Assembly: GCA_900539695.1 (NCBI GenBank)
Contig: UQDG01000002.1
Span: 62,001 to 126,000 of the forward strand
Direction of reading: 5' to 3'
DNA: 64,000 nt
Source: an uncultured Oscillospiraceae bacterium
Lineage (GTDB): Bacteria > Bacillota > Clostridia > Oscillospirales > Ruminococcaceae
The notes beneath the pieces were generated by a model that saw nothing but the letters and a program-made list of their open reading frames with translations, was not told where the DNA came from and ran no database searches. Every line of letters begins with the position of its first letter. The first letter of the stretch is position 1. Of this stretch, positions 51,083-60,359 are shown one piece after another. Position numbers and translations under genes: made by a program.

Positions 51083-52012
51083 TTACGCCTCTTTCTCGTC
51101 AGACTTTTTGCAGATAATGCAGACCCAGCCGCGCTTCTCCTTGACCTCGATGGGGGTCAGGCCGGCAGCTTTCAGGCCGGTGAGCACCTCATCCCTGCGC
51201 TCGTCAATGATGCCGCTGGCGATAAAGCGGGCGCCGGGGGCCATCAGCACGGGCACGTGGGGTGCCAGCGAAAGGATCGCCGCGGCTACGATGTTCGCGG
51301 TGATGATGTTGTACTCGCCGCTGGCCTGGTCGGACAGGTCGCCCACCAGCACGGTGAACTTGTCGGCCACGCCGTTGCGCTGGGCGTTCTCGCCCGCGGT
51401 GCGCACGCACATAGGGTCGATGTCCACGCCCTCGGCCACCTCAGCGCCCAGTTTCAGCGCGGCAATGGCCAGAATGCCGGAGCCGGTGCCGATGTCCAGC
51501 ACGCGCTCACCGCCCTTGACCAGGCTGTCCAGCGTTTCCAGGCAGAGGGAGGTGGTCTCATGGGTGCCGGTGCCAAAGGCCATGCCGGGGTCCATGACGA
51601 TCTTGATGCGGTCGGTGTCGTAGTCCTCCCAGCCGGGCACGATGGCCAGGCGCTCGCCAATATCCATGGCGTGGTAGAACTTTTTCCAGCCGTTCTGCCA
51701 ATCTTCCTGCTCCACGCCGGTGGTGTTGAGCTGGTAGTCGATGCCGCTGTTTTTCAGGCGTTCCTCAAACAGGGGCAGCACTTCGGCGGGGTTTTCATCG
51801 GGGGCCAGGTACATGTGTACGATGACCACGTCCCGGGGTTTGTCCAGCAGTTCCTGCTCGATTAGGTCTACATGGGCGATCTCCCACGCCTGCTGTTCCA
51901 GGTCGCTGTAATCCTCAATATAAATGCCGCCGTTGGCCACCATGGTGGCGATAGCCTCGGCCGTATCGGCGTCGCGCTTGGCAACGGTAATGCTGATGTC
52001 GGTCCATTCCAT
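51083..52012 (-). CDS. prmA: Ribosomal protein L11 methyltransferase
   Basis: Trimethylates ribosomal protein L11. 309 residues: an N-terminal substrate domain beginning MEWTDISITVAKRD, then a Rossmann methyltransferase domain with MAFGTGTHETTSLCLE, RVLDIGTGSGILAIAALKLGA (motif I) and NIITANIVA, the NxxA catalytic-region motif. AGGAGG lies about 12 bases before ATG 52012. Confidence 0.95.
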   Translation of the reverse strand: MEWTDISITVAKRDADTAEAIATMVANGGIYIEDYSDLEQQAWEIAHVDLIEQELLDKPRDVVIVHMYLAPDENPAEVLPLFEERLKNSGIDYQLNTTGVEQEDWQNGWKKFYHAMDIGERLAIVPGWEDYDTDRIKIVMDPGMAFGTGTHETTSLCLETLDSLVKGGERVLDIGTGSGILAIAALKLGAEVAEGVDIDPMCVRTAGENAQRNGVADKFTVLVGDLSDQASGEYNIITANIVAAAILSLAPHVPVLMAPGARFIASGIIDERRDEVLTGLKAAGLTPIEVKEKRGWVCIICKKSDEKEA

Positions 52013-52046
52013 AAGAAAGAGCCTCCTATATTCTATGTTTCACTTC

Positions 52047-52101
52047 TGTAGGGGGCGATGCCCGCATCGCCCTGCGGGCGGATGCAAGCATCCGCCCCTA
52101 C
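52047..52101. repeat. GTAGGGG-type repeat, family 2, copy C
   Basis: TGTAGGGGGCGATGC...GCATCGCCC and GGGCGGATGC...GCATCCGCCCCTAC; same double palindrome as 43666-43722. It lies between divergent prmA and the acetyltransferase gene. Confidence 0.85.
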
Positions 52102-52168
52102 TTGCACGTATGCTTGTTTGTATTATACAAGATTTCGCGTTGTAATTCAATCAGAAAGGGGTACGGAT

Positions 52169-52741
52169 ATGCGAATTCGTCTGTTGGATGCTGCCGGGGC
52201 CAGGCAATTGTATGAGAGCCGCATGGCGCGGGACTTTCCGCCGGGGGAGCTGAAGCCCTTTGCGGCGATGGAAGAACTGCTGGCCGCCGGCCTGTATGAA
52301 CCGCTGACCTTTACCGATGACGCCGGGGCCGTGCTGGCCTACGCCTGGCAGGTGGTACTGCCGGGGCAGCAGGCCGGGCTGGTGGATTACTTTGCCGTGC
52401 GCAGCGACCTGCGGGGCAGCGGCATCGGCACCCGGGCGCTGCACCTGCTGCAGGCCCACTACGCACCCCGGCTGGCCGCACTGCTGTTGGAGTGCGAGCA
52501 CCCCGCCGAAGCCCCGGATGCGGCCATTGCCCGGCGGCGCATCGGGTTTTACCTGCGGGCCGGGGCACGGGCTACGGCGCTGGAAAGCCGGGTGTTCGGT
52601 GCGCGGTACAGCATTTTGCAGCTGCCCTGCGGCGAGACACTGTTGCCTGACGGCACATTAAATACCGCGCTGCAAACCCTGTACAGCCGCATGGTGCCCC
52701 AGCCTTATTACCGCGGCAGCGTAATATTTTACGGCAATTAA
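52169..52741 (+). CDS. GNAT family acetyltransferase-like protein
   Basis: Protein of 190 residues. VLAYAWQVVLPGQQAGLVDYFAV and LRGSGIGTRALHLLQAHY give the GNAT core with the acetyl-CoA loop RGSGIGT; RRIGFYLRAGARA is the late helix-strand motif. I chose ATG 52169, preceded by GAAAGGGG. Substrate unknown. It is 34 bases ahead of spoVAC and might be co-transcribed with the spore genes. Confidence 0.8.
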   Translation: MRIRLLDAAGARQLYESRMARDFPPGELKPFAAMEELLAAGLYEPLTFTDDAGAVLAYAWQVVLPGQQAGLVDYFAVRSDLRGSGIGTRALHLLQAHYAPRLAALLLECEHPAEAPDAAIARRRIGFYLRAGARATALESRVFGARYSILQLPCGETLLPDGTLNTALQTLYSRMVPQPYYRGSVIFYGN

Positions 52742-52775
52742 GCCCATACTACCCCCGAAAGGGAGTGGAAACGGG

Positions 52776-53219
52776 ATGAAACTGGACCCCAAAGAGTATG
52801 ATAAAATGGTACGCCGTGCCTCGCCCCCATCGCCCGTTGTGCAGGACTGCCTGTGGGCGTTTTTTGTGGGCGGGGCCATCTGCCTGCTGGGTGAAGCACT
52901 ACGCCAACTGTTTTTACTTTGGTACGACAAAACGATGGCCGGTACGCTGACAAGCATTGCGCTCATATTTTTATCGGCGCTGGCCACCCTGCCGGGGTGG
53001 TACCAAAAACTGGCAGCCAAGGCGGGCGCGGGCACGCTGGTGCCCATCACCGGGTTCGCCAACTCTGTCGTCAGCCCGGCCATTGAGTTCAAGGCCGAGG
53101 GCTGGGTCACCGGCGTGGGGGCCAAAATTTTTACCATCGCGGGGCCGGTCATTGCCTTTGGCACGCTGGCGTCCTTTGTGTGGGGCGTGGTGTACTGGCT
53201 GGTGGGAAAGGTGGGCTGA
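52776..53219 (+). CDS. spoVAC: Stage V sporulation protein AC
   Basis: Part of the SpoVA channel that moves dipicolinic acid into the forespore and out during germination. 147 residues with four hydrophobic helices, starting after YDKMVRRASPPSPVVQDCLWAFFVGGAICLLGE; GTLVPITGFANSVVSPAIEFKAEGWVTGVGAKIF is the family signature. GGAG precedes ATG 52776. The spoVAD start follows 1 base after the stop. Confidence 0.95.
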   Translation: MKLDPKEYDKMVRRASPPSPVVQDCLWAFFVGGAICLLGEALRQLFLLWYDKTMAGTLTSIALIFLSALATLPGWYQKLAAKAGAGTLVPITGFANSVVSPAIEFKAEGWVTGVGAKIFTIAGPVIAFGTLASFVWGVVYWLVGKVG

Positions 53220-53220
53220 T

Positions 53221-54240
53221 ATGCCGAAACGACGCAAGGATGTCATCTTTTTTGATGCACCGCCGGTGATCTCTGCCTGGGGCAGCGCGGGCGGAAAAAA
53301 GGAGGGTGAAGGCCCACTGGCCTCGGCCTTTGACTACCTGACCCAGGACGCCGCCTTTGCCGACGAAAACTGCGCCAACTGGGAACAGGCCGAAGGCATG
53401 CTGCAGCAAAAAGCCGCGGGCATCTGCCTGCGCAAGGCGGGCATTGCGGCCAAGGATGTAGACCTGACCTTTGCGGGCGACCTGCAGGCCCAGTGCACAG
53501 CCAGCAACTATACGCTGCGCACGCTGGCCACCCCCTTTGCGGGGCTGTATGGGGCGTGCTCTACCATGACCGAGGCACTTTGTCTGGGGGCCGCCTTTGC
53601 GGCTGCCGGGTTGGGGCGGCAGATATTGGCCATGACCAGCAGCCACTTTTGCGCGGCTGAGCGGCAGTTCCGCACGCCGCTGGAGTACGGCGCCAAGCGC
53701 ACCCCCACGGCCCAGTGGACCGCCACGGCGGCGGGGGCCTGCCTGCTGCGGGGGCCGGGGCAGGGGGGCGTGCAGATTTTGTCCGCCACCTTTGGCCGAG
53801 TGCAGGATTACGGCGTGACCGACATCAACAACATGGGCGCCGCCATGATGCCCGCAGCCGCCAGCACGCTGCTGCGCTATTTTGACGCCACCGGCGCGGC
53901 TCCGGCGGATTTTGATGCCATCTTTACCGGCGATCTGGGCCAGGTGGGCAGCGATCTGCTATGCGAGCAGATGGAGAAAGAGGGTGTGCCCCTGCCCAAC
54001 CACTACGATTGCGGCTGTCTGCTGTACGATGTGGACAGCCAGAACGTGCAGGCGGGCGGCAGCGGGGCCGGGTGCAGTGCCGCCGTGCTGTGTGCCTGGG
54101 TGCTGCCCCGGCTGTTTGACGGGCGGTTCAAGCGGGTGCTGTTCTTATCCACCGGCGCACTGATGAGCCAGACGACCTTTTTGCAGGGCGAGACCATCCC
54201 CGGCATCGCCCACTGCGTGGAGTTGGGGGGACTTGTATGA
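53221..54240 (+). CDS. spoVAD: Stage V sporulation protein AD
   Basis: SpoVA component with a thiolase-like fold that binds dipicolinic acid. 339 residues. Visible: FDAPPVISAWGSAGGKKEGEGPL at the start, YGACSTMTEALCLGAAFAAAG, CAAERQFRTPLEYG, and FTGDLGQVGSDL. ATG 53221 lies 1 base after the spoVAC stop. Overlaps spoVAE by 4 bases. Confidence 0.95.
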   Translation: MPKRRKDVIFFDAPPVISAWGSAGGKKEGEGPLASAFDYLTQDAAFADENCANWEQAEGMLQQKAAGICLRKAGIAAKDVDLTFAGDLQAQCTASNYTLRTLATPFAGLYGACSTMTEALCLGAAFAAAGLGRQILAMTSSHFCAAERQFRTPLEYGAKRTPTAQWTATAAGACLLRGPGQGGVQILSATFGRVQDYGVTDINNMGAAMMPAAASTLLRYFDATGAAPADFDAIFTGDLGQVGSDLLCEQMEKEGVPLPNHYDCGCLLYDVDSQNVQAGGSGAGCSAAVLCAWVLPRLFDGRFKRVLFLSTGALMSQTTFLQGETIPGIAHCVELGGLV

Positions 54241-54593
54241 ACTATGTTTGGGCGTTCGTGGTGGGCGGCGCGATCTGCGTCATCGGCCAGCTGTTTATTG
54301 ATTATACCAAGCTGACCCCGGCGCGCATCCTGACCGGCTACGTGGTGGCGGGCGTGGTGTTAAGCGCCGTGGGCGTGTACAAGCCCCTGGCCGAGTTCGC
54401 CGGGGCCGGGGCCAGTGTGCCGCTGCTGGGGTTCGGGCATCTGCTGGCGCAAGGCGTGGTGCAGGCCGTGGATCGGTGCGGCCTGCCGGGTGCCTTTACC
54501 GGCGGGCTGACCGCTGCCGCCGGGGGGATTGCTGCCAGTTTGATTTTTGCCGTGGCGGCGGCGCTGGTGGGAAAGAGCAGGGACCAGAATTAA
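54237..54593 (+). CDS. spoVAE: Stage V sporulation protein AE (SpoVAEB type)
   Basis: Short hydrophobic SpoVA subunit of 118 residues with three to four helices, beginning YVWAFVVGGAICVIGQLFID and with SVPLLGFGHLLAQGVVQAVD, which recalls SpoVAC (they are homologous). ATGA overlap with spoVAD couples their translation. A terminator follows at 54609. Confidence 0.93.
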   Translation: MNYVWAFVVGGAICVIGQLFIDYTKLTPARILTGYVVAGVVLSAVGVYKPLAEFAGAGASVPLLGFGHLLAQGVVQAVDRCGLPGAFTGGLTAAAGGIAASLIFAVAAALVGKSRDQN

Positions 54594-54608
54594 ATTTTTC
54601 CGTTATAG

Positions 54609-54641
54609 GCGCTCTGCCGGGCAGGCAGGGCGCTTTTCTTA
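54609..54641 (+). terminator. Terminator of the spoVA operon
   Basis: GCGCTCTGCC pairs with GGCAGGGCGC (54609-54634), then TTTTCTT. Confidence 0.85.
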
Positions 54642-54716
54642 ATAAAATTCGCTTTTTATGCAGCTTTGTGGTATACTGGAAAAAGTGTATTTGTAGGAAA
54701 AGAGGAACCCACTCCC

Positions 54717-56054
54717 ATGCAAAAGCAACTTACACAGGGGCCTGTTATGCCCACGATGCTGCGGTTTGCGGTGCCCATGATTTTAGGCGACCTGCTGCAG
54801 CAATGCTATAATATCGCTGATACGTTAGTTGTTGGGCGGTTCATCGGCACCAACGCGCTGGCGGCGGTCGGCTCGGCCTTTACGCTGATGACCTTTCTCA
54901 CGTCCATTTTGCTGGGGCTGGCCATGGGCAGCGGCACGGTGTTTTCCATCAAGTTTGGCCAAAAGGACGACACCGGCCTGCGGGAGGGTGTTTTGGCCGC
55001 CTTTGTGCTGCTGGCCATCGTGACCGCCGTGCTGACCGGCGCGGTGTACCTGGGTTTTGAGGGCATTATCTGGTTCCTGCGCCTGCCCGCCGAGATTGCG
55101 CCGCTGATGCGCACTTACTTAAAGATCGTGTTTGCCGGGCTGGCGGCGATTTTCCTGTACAACTACTTTGCCTCTCTGCTGCGGGCGCTGGGCAACTCGA
55201 TGGTACCGCTGCTGTTTCTGGCGCTGTCCGCCGGGCTGAACATCGCGCTGGACCTGTGGTTCGTCTGCGGACTGGGGCGCGATGTGGGCGGCGCGGCCGA
55301 GGCGACGGTCATTGCGCAGTATGTCTCCGGCGTGGGCATTTCCGTGTACACCTGGGTGCGGTTCCCGCTGGTGCGGCAGGCTGCCCACAGCAAGTTCAAG
55401 GCCAACCGCATGAAGGAGATCGCCGGGTTCTCGGCGCTGACCTGCATCCAGCAATCCATCATGAACTTAGGGATCTTGGCCGTGCAGGGGTTGGTCAACA
55501 GCTTTGGCACGGTGGTCATGGCGGCGTTTGCAGCGGCGGTCAAAATCGACGCCTTTGCCTATCTGCCGGTGCAGGATTTCGGCAATGCGTTCTCCATCTT
55601 TATTGCCCAGAACTACGGCGCGCAAAAGACTGACCGCATCCACAAGGGGATACGGGGCGCGTTTGCGGCGGCCATCGGGTTCAGCATCGCGGTCAGCGCA
55701 CTGGTGTTTGTGTTTGCCGCGCTGCTGATGCGCATTTTTATCGACGGCTCGGAGACCGCCGTCATCACCGAGGGCGTGCGCTACCTGCGCATTGAGGGCG
55801 CGTTCTATGCGGGCATTGGCTGCCTGTTCCTGTTCTACGGGCTGTACCGCGCTGTGGGGCGGCCCGGTATGTCGGTGGTGCTGACGGTGGTATCCCTGGG
55901 CACCCGCGTGGTGCTGGCCTATGCGCTGTCCGCCATCCCGGCGATTGGGGTGACAGGCATCTGGTGGAGCGTGCCCATCGGCTGGTTTTTGGCCGACGCC
56001 GTGGGCGGGGTGTATTACTGGATGAAGAAGAAAGCGCTGTTTGAGATGAAATGA
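54717..56054 (+). CDS. MATE family efflux transporter
   Basis: Protein of 445 residues, twelve helices. MPTMLRFAVPMILGDLLQQCYNIADTLVVGRFIG is the family start, and ALTCIQQSIMNLGILAVQGLVNSFG the second-half equivalent. IFIAQNYGAQK matches the conserved loop. I chose ATG 54717, preceded by GAGGAA. Substrate unknown. It follows the spoVA terminator, with TATACT at 54672 as a probable -10. Confidence 0.88.
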   Translation: MQKQLTQGPVMPTMLRFAVPMILGDLLQQCYNIADTLVVGRFIGTNALAAVGSAFTLMTFLTSILLGLAMGSGTVFSIKFGQKDDTGLREGVLAAFVLLAIVTAVLTGAVYLGFEGIIWFLRLPAEIAPLMRTYLKIVFAGLAAIFLYNYFASLLRALGNSMVPLLFLALSAGLNIALDLWFVCGLGRDVGGAAEATVIAQYVSGVGISVYTWVRFPLVRQAAHSKFKANRMKEIAGFSALTCIQQSIMNLGILAVQGLVNSFGTVVMAAFAAAVKIDAFAYLPVQDFGNAFSIFIAQNYGAQKTDRIHKGIRGAFAAAIGFSIAVSALVFVFAALLMRIFIDGSETAVITEGVRYLRIEGAFYAGIGCLFLFYGLYRAVGRPGMSVVLTVVSLGTRVVLAYALSAIPAIGVTGIWWSVPIGWFLADAVGGVYYWMKKKALFEMK

Positions 56055-56091
56055 TGACATAAAGATTCGCTCTGAAGGCACAATCTCGTCC

Positions 56092-56123
56092 TGTAGGGGC
56101 TGATGCTTGCATCAGCCCCTACA
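56092..56123. repeat. GTAGGGG-type repeat, family 2, copy D
   Basis: TGTAGGGGCTGATGC / GCATCAGCCCCTACA: perfect 15-bp arms with a 2-base loop. It lies between the convergent MATE gene and rpsT. Confidence 0.9.
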
Positions 56124-56149
56124 ATCCACTACAAACTCCATATAAAAAT

Positions 56150-56182
56150 GAAAATGCCCGTCGATTTCTCGGCGGGCATTGT
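56150..56182 (-). terminator. Terminator of rpsT
   Basis: AATGCCCG(T)CGA pairs with TCG(G)CGGGCATT around ATTTC. On the minus strand it is followed by TTCATTTTTA. Confidence 0.85.
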
Positions 56183-56194
56183 TCATGCGATCAA

Positions 56195-56458
56195 TTACTG
56201 AGCGGCCTTGTTAGCGCGCTTAGCCAGACGGCTGACCTTACGGGCAGCGGTGTTCTTATGGATGACACCCTTGCTCTTGGCAGAGTCGATAGCAGAGACA
56301 GCGGCTTTCATAACAGCGTCCTTATCAGCGGCGTTGCTGACGATGGCAGCGTCTGCCTTCTTGATCACTGTTTTCAGGTTGGACTTGACGACCTTGTTGG
56401 CCATGGCCTCCTTCTGAGACTGGACAACACGATCCTTCTGAGACTTAATGTTAGGCAT
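56195..56458 (-). CDS. rpsT: 30S ribosomal protein S20
   Basis: Primary 16S rRNA-binding protein of the small subunit. 87 residues of basic helical protein: MPNIKSQKDRVVQSQKEAMA, NLKTVIKKADAAI, and KGVIHKNTAARKVSRLAKRA, the typical S20 C-terminal helix. AGGAGGTGG precedes ATG 56458; the longer frame to 56467 begins inside the ribosome site. Divergent from spoIIP, a common order in clostridia. Confidence 0.97.
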   Translation of the reverse strand: MPNIKSQKDRVVQSQKEAMANKVVKSNLKTVIKKADAAIVSNAADKDAVMKAAVSAIDSAKSKGVIHKNTAARKVSRLAKRANKAAQ

Positions 56459-56595
56459 TCGTTCCACCTCCTTGGTTCCCCATAACAGTACAAGTTATCC
56501 TACCACATTTTTTTCGGTCTTGCAAGTGTTTTTCAAAAAAAACTTCATGAAAATCGGATTTTTCGCATAAATTGGTTGGGAAAGGGGGTGCCTGC

Positions 56596-57711
56596 ATGGA
56601 TTTTATGCACCGTGCCGCCGCCTGGCTGGCGGGCGGGGTGGTGTTTGCTGCGTCCTGCGCCTCGGTGCTGGCGGCAGCGGCCTGCCTGCCGGAGCGGGCT
56701 ATTTTGCAGCATGCCTTGCTGGCCATGCAGTCCCCGGCGGCCGCAGTGGCCTGCGCCCTGCCGCGCCCCGGGCCGCAGCCCATCCCCACAACGGCACCGG
56801 TACAGCCTACGCCTGTGCCGGCCCCGGCGCCAACGCCCACAGCTTCGCCCACGCCGGAACCAAGCCCTACGCCGCAGCCCAGCACCGCACCGCAAATCGA
56901 GGACGCCGGGCCTATCCGGGCCGAGCAGTTCCGCCACGGCAGGGGAGAGGGCAGCATCTCACTTTCGGCGGGCAGCATCCGCAACAGCACCGCCTGCGCC
57001 GACGCAGACCTGCGGGCGGCGGTGACCACCGCCAACCTGCCTTTTGCCGTGGAGCTAAACAGCGATGAGCCGCAGGTTTTGATCCTGCACACCCACGCCA
57101 CCGAGACCTACCAGACCTGGCCCGATTTACTATACGACCGCAGTGCTGCCGCCCGTACCCGCAACACCGCGCTGAACATGTGCGCCGTGGGTGCCCGCAT
57201 GGCCGAGGTGCTGAACGCGGCGGGCATCCACACGCTGCACGACGAAACGCTGCACGATTCCCCCAGCTACACCGAGAGTTACGACCGCAGCCGCGCCACG
57301 GCCCAGGAGTATCTGCGGCAGTATCCGTCGATCAAAGTGGTGCTGGACGTCCACCGGGATGCCATCGAGGATGCCGACGGCACGCTGGTCAAGCCGGTGT
57401 GCACTATCGACGGCGCAAGCACCGCCCAGGTGATGATCATTGCCGGGTGCGACAACGGCAGCACCATCAGCCTGCCCAACTGGCGGCTGAACCTGCGCTT
57501 TGCCGCCGCCTGGGAGGAAGCCATGGAGAGCCGCTTTCCCGGCCTGACGCGGCCGGTGTTATGCGGCTACCGGTTTTACAACCAGGATTTGACCACCGGC
57601 AGTTTGCTGATCGAGATCGGCGGCCACGGAAATACGCTGGAGGAGGCCCTCCGGGCCGGGGAATTCGCTGCGCTGGCGTTGGCGGAGCTGCTGGGCGGGC
57701 AGCAGCCGTAA
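56596..57711 (+). CDS. spoIIP: Stage II sporulation protein P
   Basis: Peptidoglycan amidase/endopeptidase that works with SpoIID and SpoIIM in forespore engulfment. 371 residues: N-terminal membrane anchor (about 8-30), a Pro/Thr-rich linker at about 60-105, and the zinc catalytic domain with VLILHTHATETY, VVLDVHRDAIED and LIEIGGHGNTLEEA, whose His and Glu bind zinc. GGGGGTG precedes ATG 56596. No gpr gene lies next to it. Confidence 0.93.
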   Translation: MDFMHRAAAWLAGGVVFAASCASVLAAAACLPERAILQHALLAMQSPAAAVACALPRPGPQPIPTTAPVQPTPVPAPAPTPTASPTPEPSPTPQPSTAPQIEDAGPIRAEQFRHGRGEGSISLSAGSIRNSTACADADLRAAVTTANLPFAVELNSDEPQVLILHTHATETYQTWPDLLYDRSAAARTRNTALNMCAVGARMAEVLNAAGIHTLHDETLHDSPSYTESYDRSRATAQEYLRQYPSIKVVLDVHRDAIEDADGTLVKPVCTIDGASTAQVMIIAGCDNGSTISLPNWRLNLRFAAAWEEAMESRFPGLTRPVLCGYRFYNQDLTTGSLLIEIGGHGNTLEEALRAGEFAALALAELLGGQQP

Positions 57712-57721
57712 AAATCAGTTC

Positions 57722-57750
57722 TTTACTTTTCCTGCAACACTAGTTATAAT
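57722..57750 (+). promoter_or_regulatory. Promoter of asnS-mutY
   Basis: TTTACT (57722-57727), 17-base spacer, TATAAT (57745-57750). Confidence 0.75.
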
Positions 57751-57785
57751 AAATATAATTATTGTTATAGAGGAGAGGAATTTCC

Positions 57786-59171
57786 ATGCAGAGAACGGAA
57801 CTTGCATCGCTGTACACCGCTACCCCTGCCGATGGTACCAAGGTCACTGTCTGCGGCTGGGCCAAAACTGTGCGCGATTCTAAAAATATCGGCTTTATCT
57901 CGCTGTCCGACGGCAGCTGCTATAAGCCCGTCCAGATCGTTTTCCAGGCTGACAAACTGGCCAACTATGCCGAGATCGCCAAGTGCGGCCTGTACACCAG
58001 CTTTGAGGTCACCGGCACCCTGGTGCTGACCCCCAACGCCAAGCAGCCCTTTGAGATCAACGCCGACACCATCACCGTGCTGGGTCCCTGCGGCCCCGAG
58101 TACCCGCTGCAGAAAAAGAAGATGAGCATGGACTACCTGCGCACCATGACCCATCTGCGCCCCCGCACCAACACCTTCAACGCGGCGTTCCGTGTGCGCG
58201 GCCAGGCTGCTTTTGCCCTGCACCAGTTCTTCCATGAGCACGGCTTCACCTACGTACACACACCCATCTTCACCGGCTCTGACTGCGAAGGTGCCGGCGA
58301 GATGTTCCAGGTGACCACCCTCGACCTCAACGACATCCCCCGCAACGAAGAAGGCGGCGTAGACTACACCAAGGACTTCTTCAAGCGTCCCGTCAACCTG
58401 ACCGTTTCCGGCCAGCTGGAGGCCGAGGCCATGGCCATGGCCCTGGGCAACGTCTACACCTTCGGCCCCACCTTTCGCGCCGAGAAGAGCTACGACACCC
58501 GCCATGCGGCCGAGTTCTGGATGATCGAGCCGGAGATGGCTTTTGCCGACCTGAACACCTACCTGGAGACCGCCGAGGCCATGACCCGCTACGTCATCCG
58601 CTACCTGCTGGACAACTGCCCCGATGAGCTGGCTTTCTTCAACCAGTTCTTTGACAAGGGCCTGATCGAGCGCCTGGAGCTGGTTGCCAGTTCTGACTTT
58701 GCCCGCGTCACCTACACCGACGCCATCGAACTGCTGAAGAAGAACAACGACAACTTCCAGTATAAAGTCGAGTGGGGCACCGACCTGCAGACCGAGCACG
58801 AGCGCTATCTGACCGAGCAGATCTTCAAGAAGCCGGTCTTTGTCACCGACTACCCGAAGGAGATCAAGGCCTTCTACATGCGCCAGAACGAGGACGGCAA
58901 GACCGTGGCCGCCGCTGATATGCTGGTGCCCGGCATCGGCGAGCTGATCGGCGGCTCCCAGCGTGAGGAGCGCCTCGACGTGCTGACCGCCCGCATCAAA
59001 GAGCTGGGCATGGACCCCGCTGACTACGATTGGTACCTCGACCTGCGCCGCTTCGGCAGTGTGAAGCATGCCGGCTACGGCCTGGGCTTTGAGCGTCTGC
59101 TGATGTATGTCACCGGCATCCCCAACATCCGCGATGTCATCCCGTTCCCCCGTACCTGCGGTGGTTTTTAA
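57786..59171 (+). CDS. asnS: Asparaginyl-tRNA synthetase
   Basis: Charges tRNA-Asn with asparagine. 461 residues, class IIb synthetase: N-terminal OB-fold anticodon domain ([24 protein letters not shown]), motif 2 region [26 protein letters not shown], and motif 3 [32 protein letters not shown] and the ending [10 protein letters not shown] fit AsnRS rather than AspRS. GAGGAGAGG precedes ATG 57786. The stop overlaps mutY by one base. Confidence 0.97.
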   Translation: MQRTELASLYTATPADGTKVTVCGWAKTVRDSKNIGFISLSDGSCYKPVQIVFQADKLANYAEIAKCGLYTSFEVTGTLVLTPNAKQPFEINADTITVLGPCGPEYPLQKKKMSMDYLRTMTHLRPRTNTFNAAFRVRGQAAFALHQFFHEHGFTYVHTPIFTGSDCEGAGEMFQVTTLDLNDIPRNEEGGVDYTKDFFKRPVNLTVSGQLEAEAMAMALGNVYTFGPTFRAEKSYDTRHAAEFWMIEPEMAFADLNTYLETAEAMTRYVIRYLLDNCPDELAFFNQFFDKGLIERLELVASSDFARVTYTDAIELLKKNNDNFQYKVEWGTDLQTEHERYLTEQIFKKPVFVTDYPKEIKAFYMRQNEDGKTVAAADMLVPGIGELIGGSQREERLDVLTARIKELGMDPADYDWYLDLRRFGSVKHAGYGLGFERLLMYVTGIPNIRDVIPFPRTCGGF

Positions 59172-60196
59172 TGCAGCCCATTGCTGCACCGCTGCTGCAA
59201 TGGTTTCAGGCTAACAAAAGGCTCCTGCCGTTTCGACAGGAGCCTTCTGCCTACCATATCTGGGTCAGTGAGATCATGCTCCAACAGACCCGCGTAGCCG
59301 CGGCCATCCCGTATTACAACCGCTTTATCGCGGCACTGCCCACCCCCGCCGACCTGGCCGTCTGTGAGCCGGACGCCCTGCGCAAGCTGTGGCAGGGGCT
59401 TGGGTACTACAACCGCGTCAACAACATGCAAAAGGCCGCCCGCATCGTCTGCGAGCAGTACGGCGGCGACCTGCCCGCCGATTACGACGCCCTGCGCAGC
59501 CTGCCCGGCATCGGGGATTACACCGCCGGGGCCATTGCCAGCATTGCTTTTGGCATCCCGGCACCCGCCGTGGACGGCAACGTGCTGCGGGTGTTTGCCC
59601 GGCTGTACAACGACGACGCCGACGTGATGACCCCTGCCGCCAAACGGCTGTTTACCCAACGTGTGCTGGACCAGATGCCCAAGGCCACGCCCGGCCCTTA
59701 CAACGAAGCGCTGATGGAGTTAGGGGCGCTGGTGTGCATCCCCGGCACGCCCCACTGCGAGGCCTGCCCGCTGGCCGACCGCTGCTTAGGGTGCGCCGCC
59801 GGCAGGGCAGGGGAGCTGCCGGTAAAGCCCGCCCCCAAGGCCAAAACCACGGTGCCTGTTACGGTAGTATTGGTGGAGAGCGATGCAGGGCTGCTTTTGC
59901 AGCGCCGCCCCGCCAAGGGGCTGCTGGCCGGTTTGTGGCAGCCCGCCGCCTGGGAAAAAGCGCTGACCAAGGACGAGCTGACCGCCGCGCTGGCGAAGCT
60001 GGGCGTACAGGCCACGTTGACCGAACCGCTGCCGCCCGCGAAGCATGTGTTCACCCACCGGGTGTGGCAGCTTTCCGGCTGGCGCGGCCGGGCCGGGGCG
60101 TGCGCACTGCCGGACGGTTTCGTCTGGGCCGCCCCTGAGCAACTGGCCGAGGTATACCCCGTGCCCAACGCGTTTGGGGCATATGTAAAACGGTAA
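59171..60196 (+). CDS. mutY: A/G-specific adenine DNA glycosylase
   Basis: Removes adenine mispaired with 8-oxoguanine. 341 residues: EIMLQQTRVAAAIPYYNRF with catalytic Glu, helix-hairpin-helix LPGIGDYTAGAIASIAFG, catalytic Asp in PAVDGNVLRVF near 135, and the [4Fe-4S] ligands CxxxxxxCxxCxxxxxC near 190-206. A C-terminal Nudix-like domain (LLLQRRPAKGLLAGLWQP) recognises 8-oxoG. ATG 59171 overlaps the asnS stop (TAATG), so they are translated together. Confidence 0.95.
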   Translation: MQPIAAPLLQWFQANKRLLPFRQEPSAYHIWVSEIMLQQTRVAAAIPYYNRFIAALPTPADLAVCEPDALRKLWQGLGYYNRVNNMQKAARIVCEQYGGDLPADYDALRSLPGIGDYTAGAIASIAFGIPAPAVDGNVLRVFARLYNDDADVMTPAAKRLFTQRVLDQMPKATPGPYNEALMELGALVCIPGTPHCEACPLADRCLGCAAGRAGELPVKPAPKAKTTVPVTVVLVESDAGLLLQRRPAKGLLAGLWQPAAWEKALTKDELTAALAKLGVQATLTEPLPPAKHVFTHRVWQLSGWRGRAGACALPDGFVWAAPEQLAEVYPVPNAFGAYVKR

Positions 60197-60203
60197 TAAA
60201 ACA

Positions 60204-60237
60204 GAAAGGCTTCCTGGTATTGAGGGAGCCTTTTGTA
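60204..60237 (+). terminator. Terminator of mutY
   Basis: AAAGGCTTCCT pairs imperfectly with GGAGCCTTT, followed by TTGTAGTT (60206-60235). Confidence 0.75.
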
Positions 60238-60256
60238 GTTATATTCCTAATGTAAA

Positions 60257-60340
60257 TTTACTATTGATTTCATTGATTTCATTGTTTTTATTGGGCAACA
60301 AACAAATGATGACAATGATTCCAATGATATCAATAGTAAA
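60257..60340. repeat. Long AT-rich inverted repeat
   Basis: Left arm 60257-60284 (TTTACTATTGATTTCATTGA...) and right arm 60313-60340 (...GATATCAATAGTAAA) are complementary at 24 of 28 positions. Each arm contains direct ATTGATTTC / TTCATTG repeats. It lies between convergent mutY and MATE. Confidence 0.75.
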
Positions 60341-60359
60341 TGATAGTACTATCCTAAAT

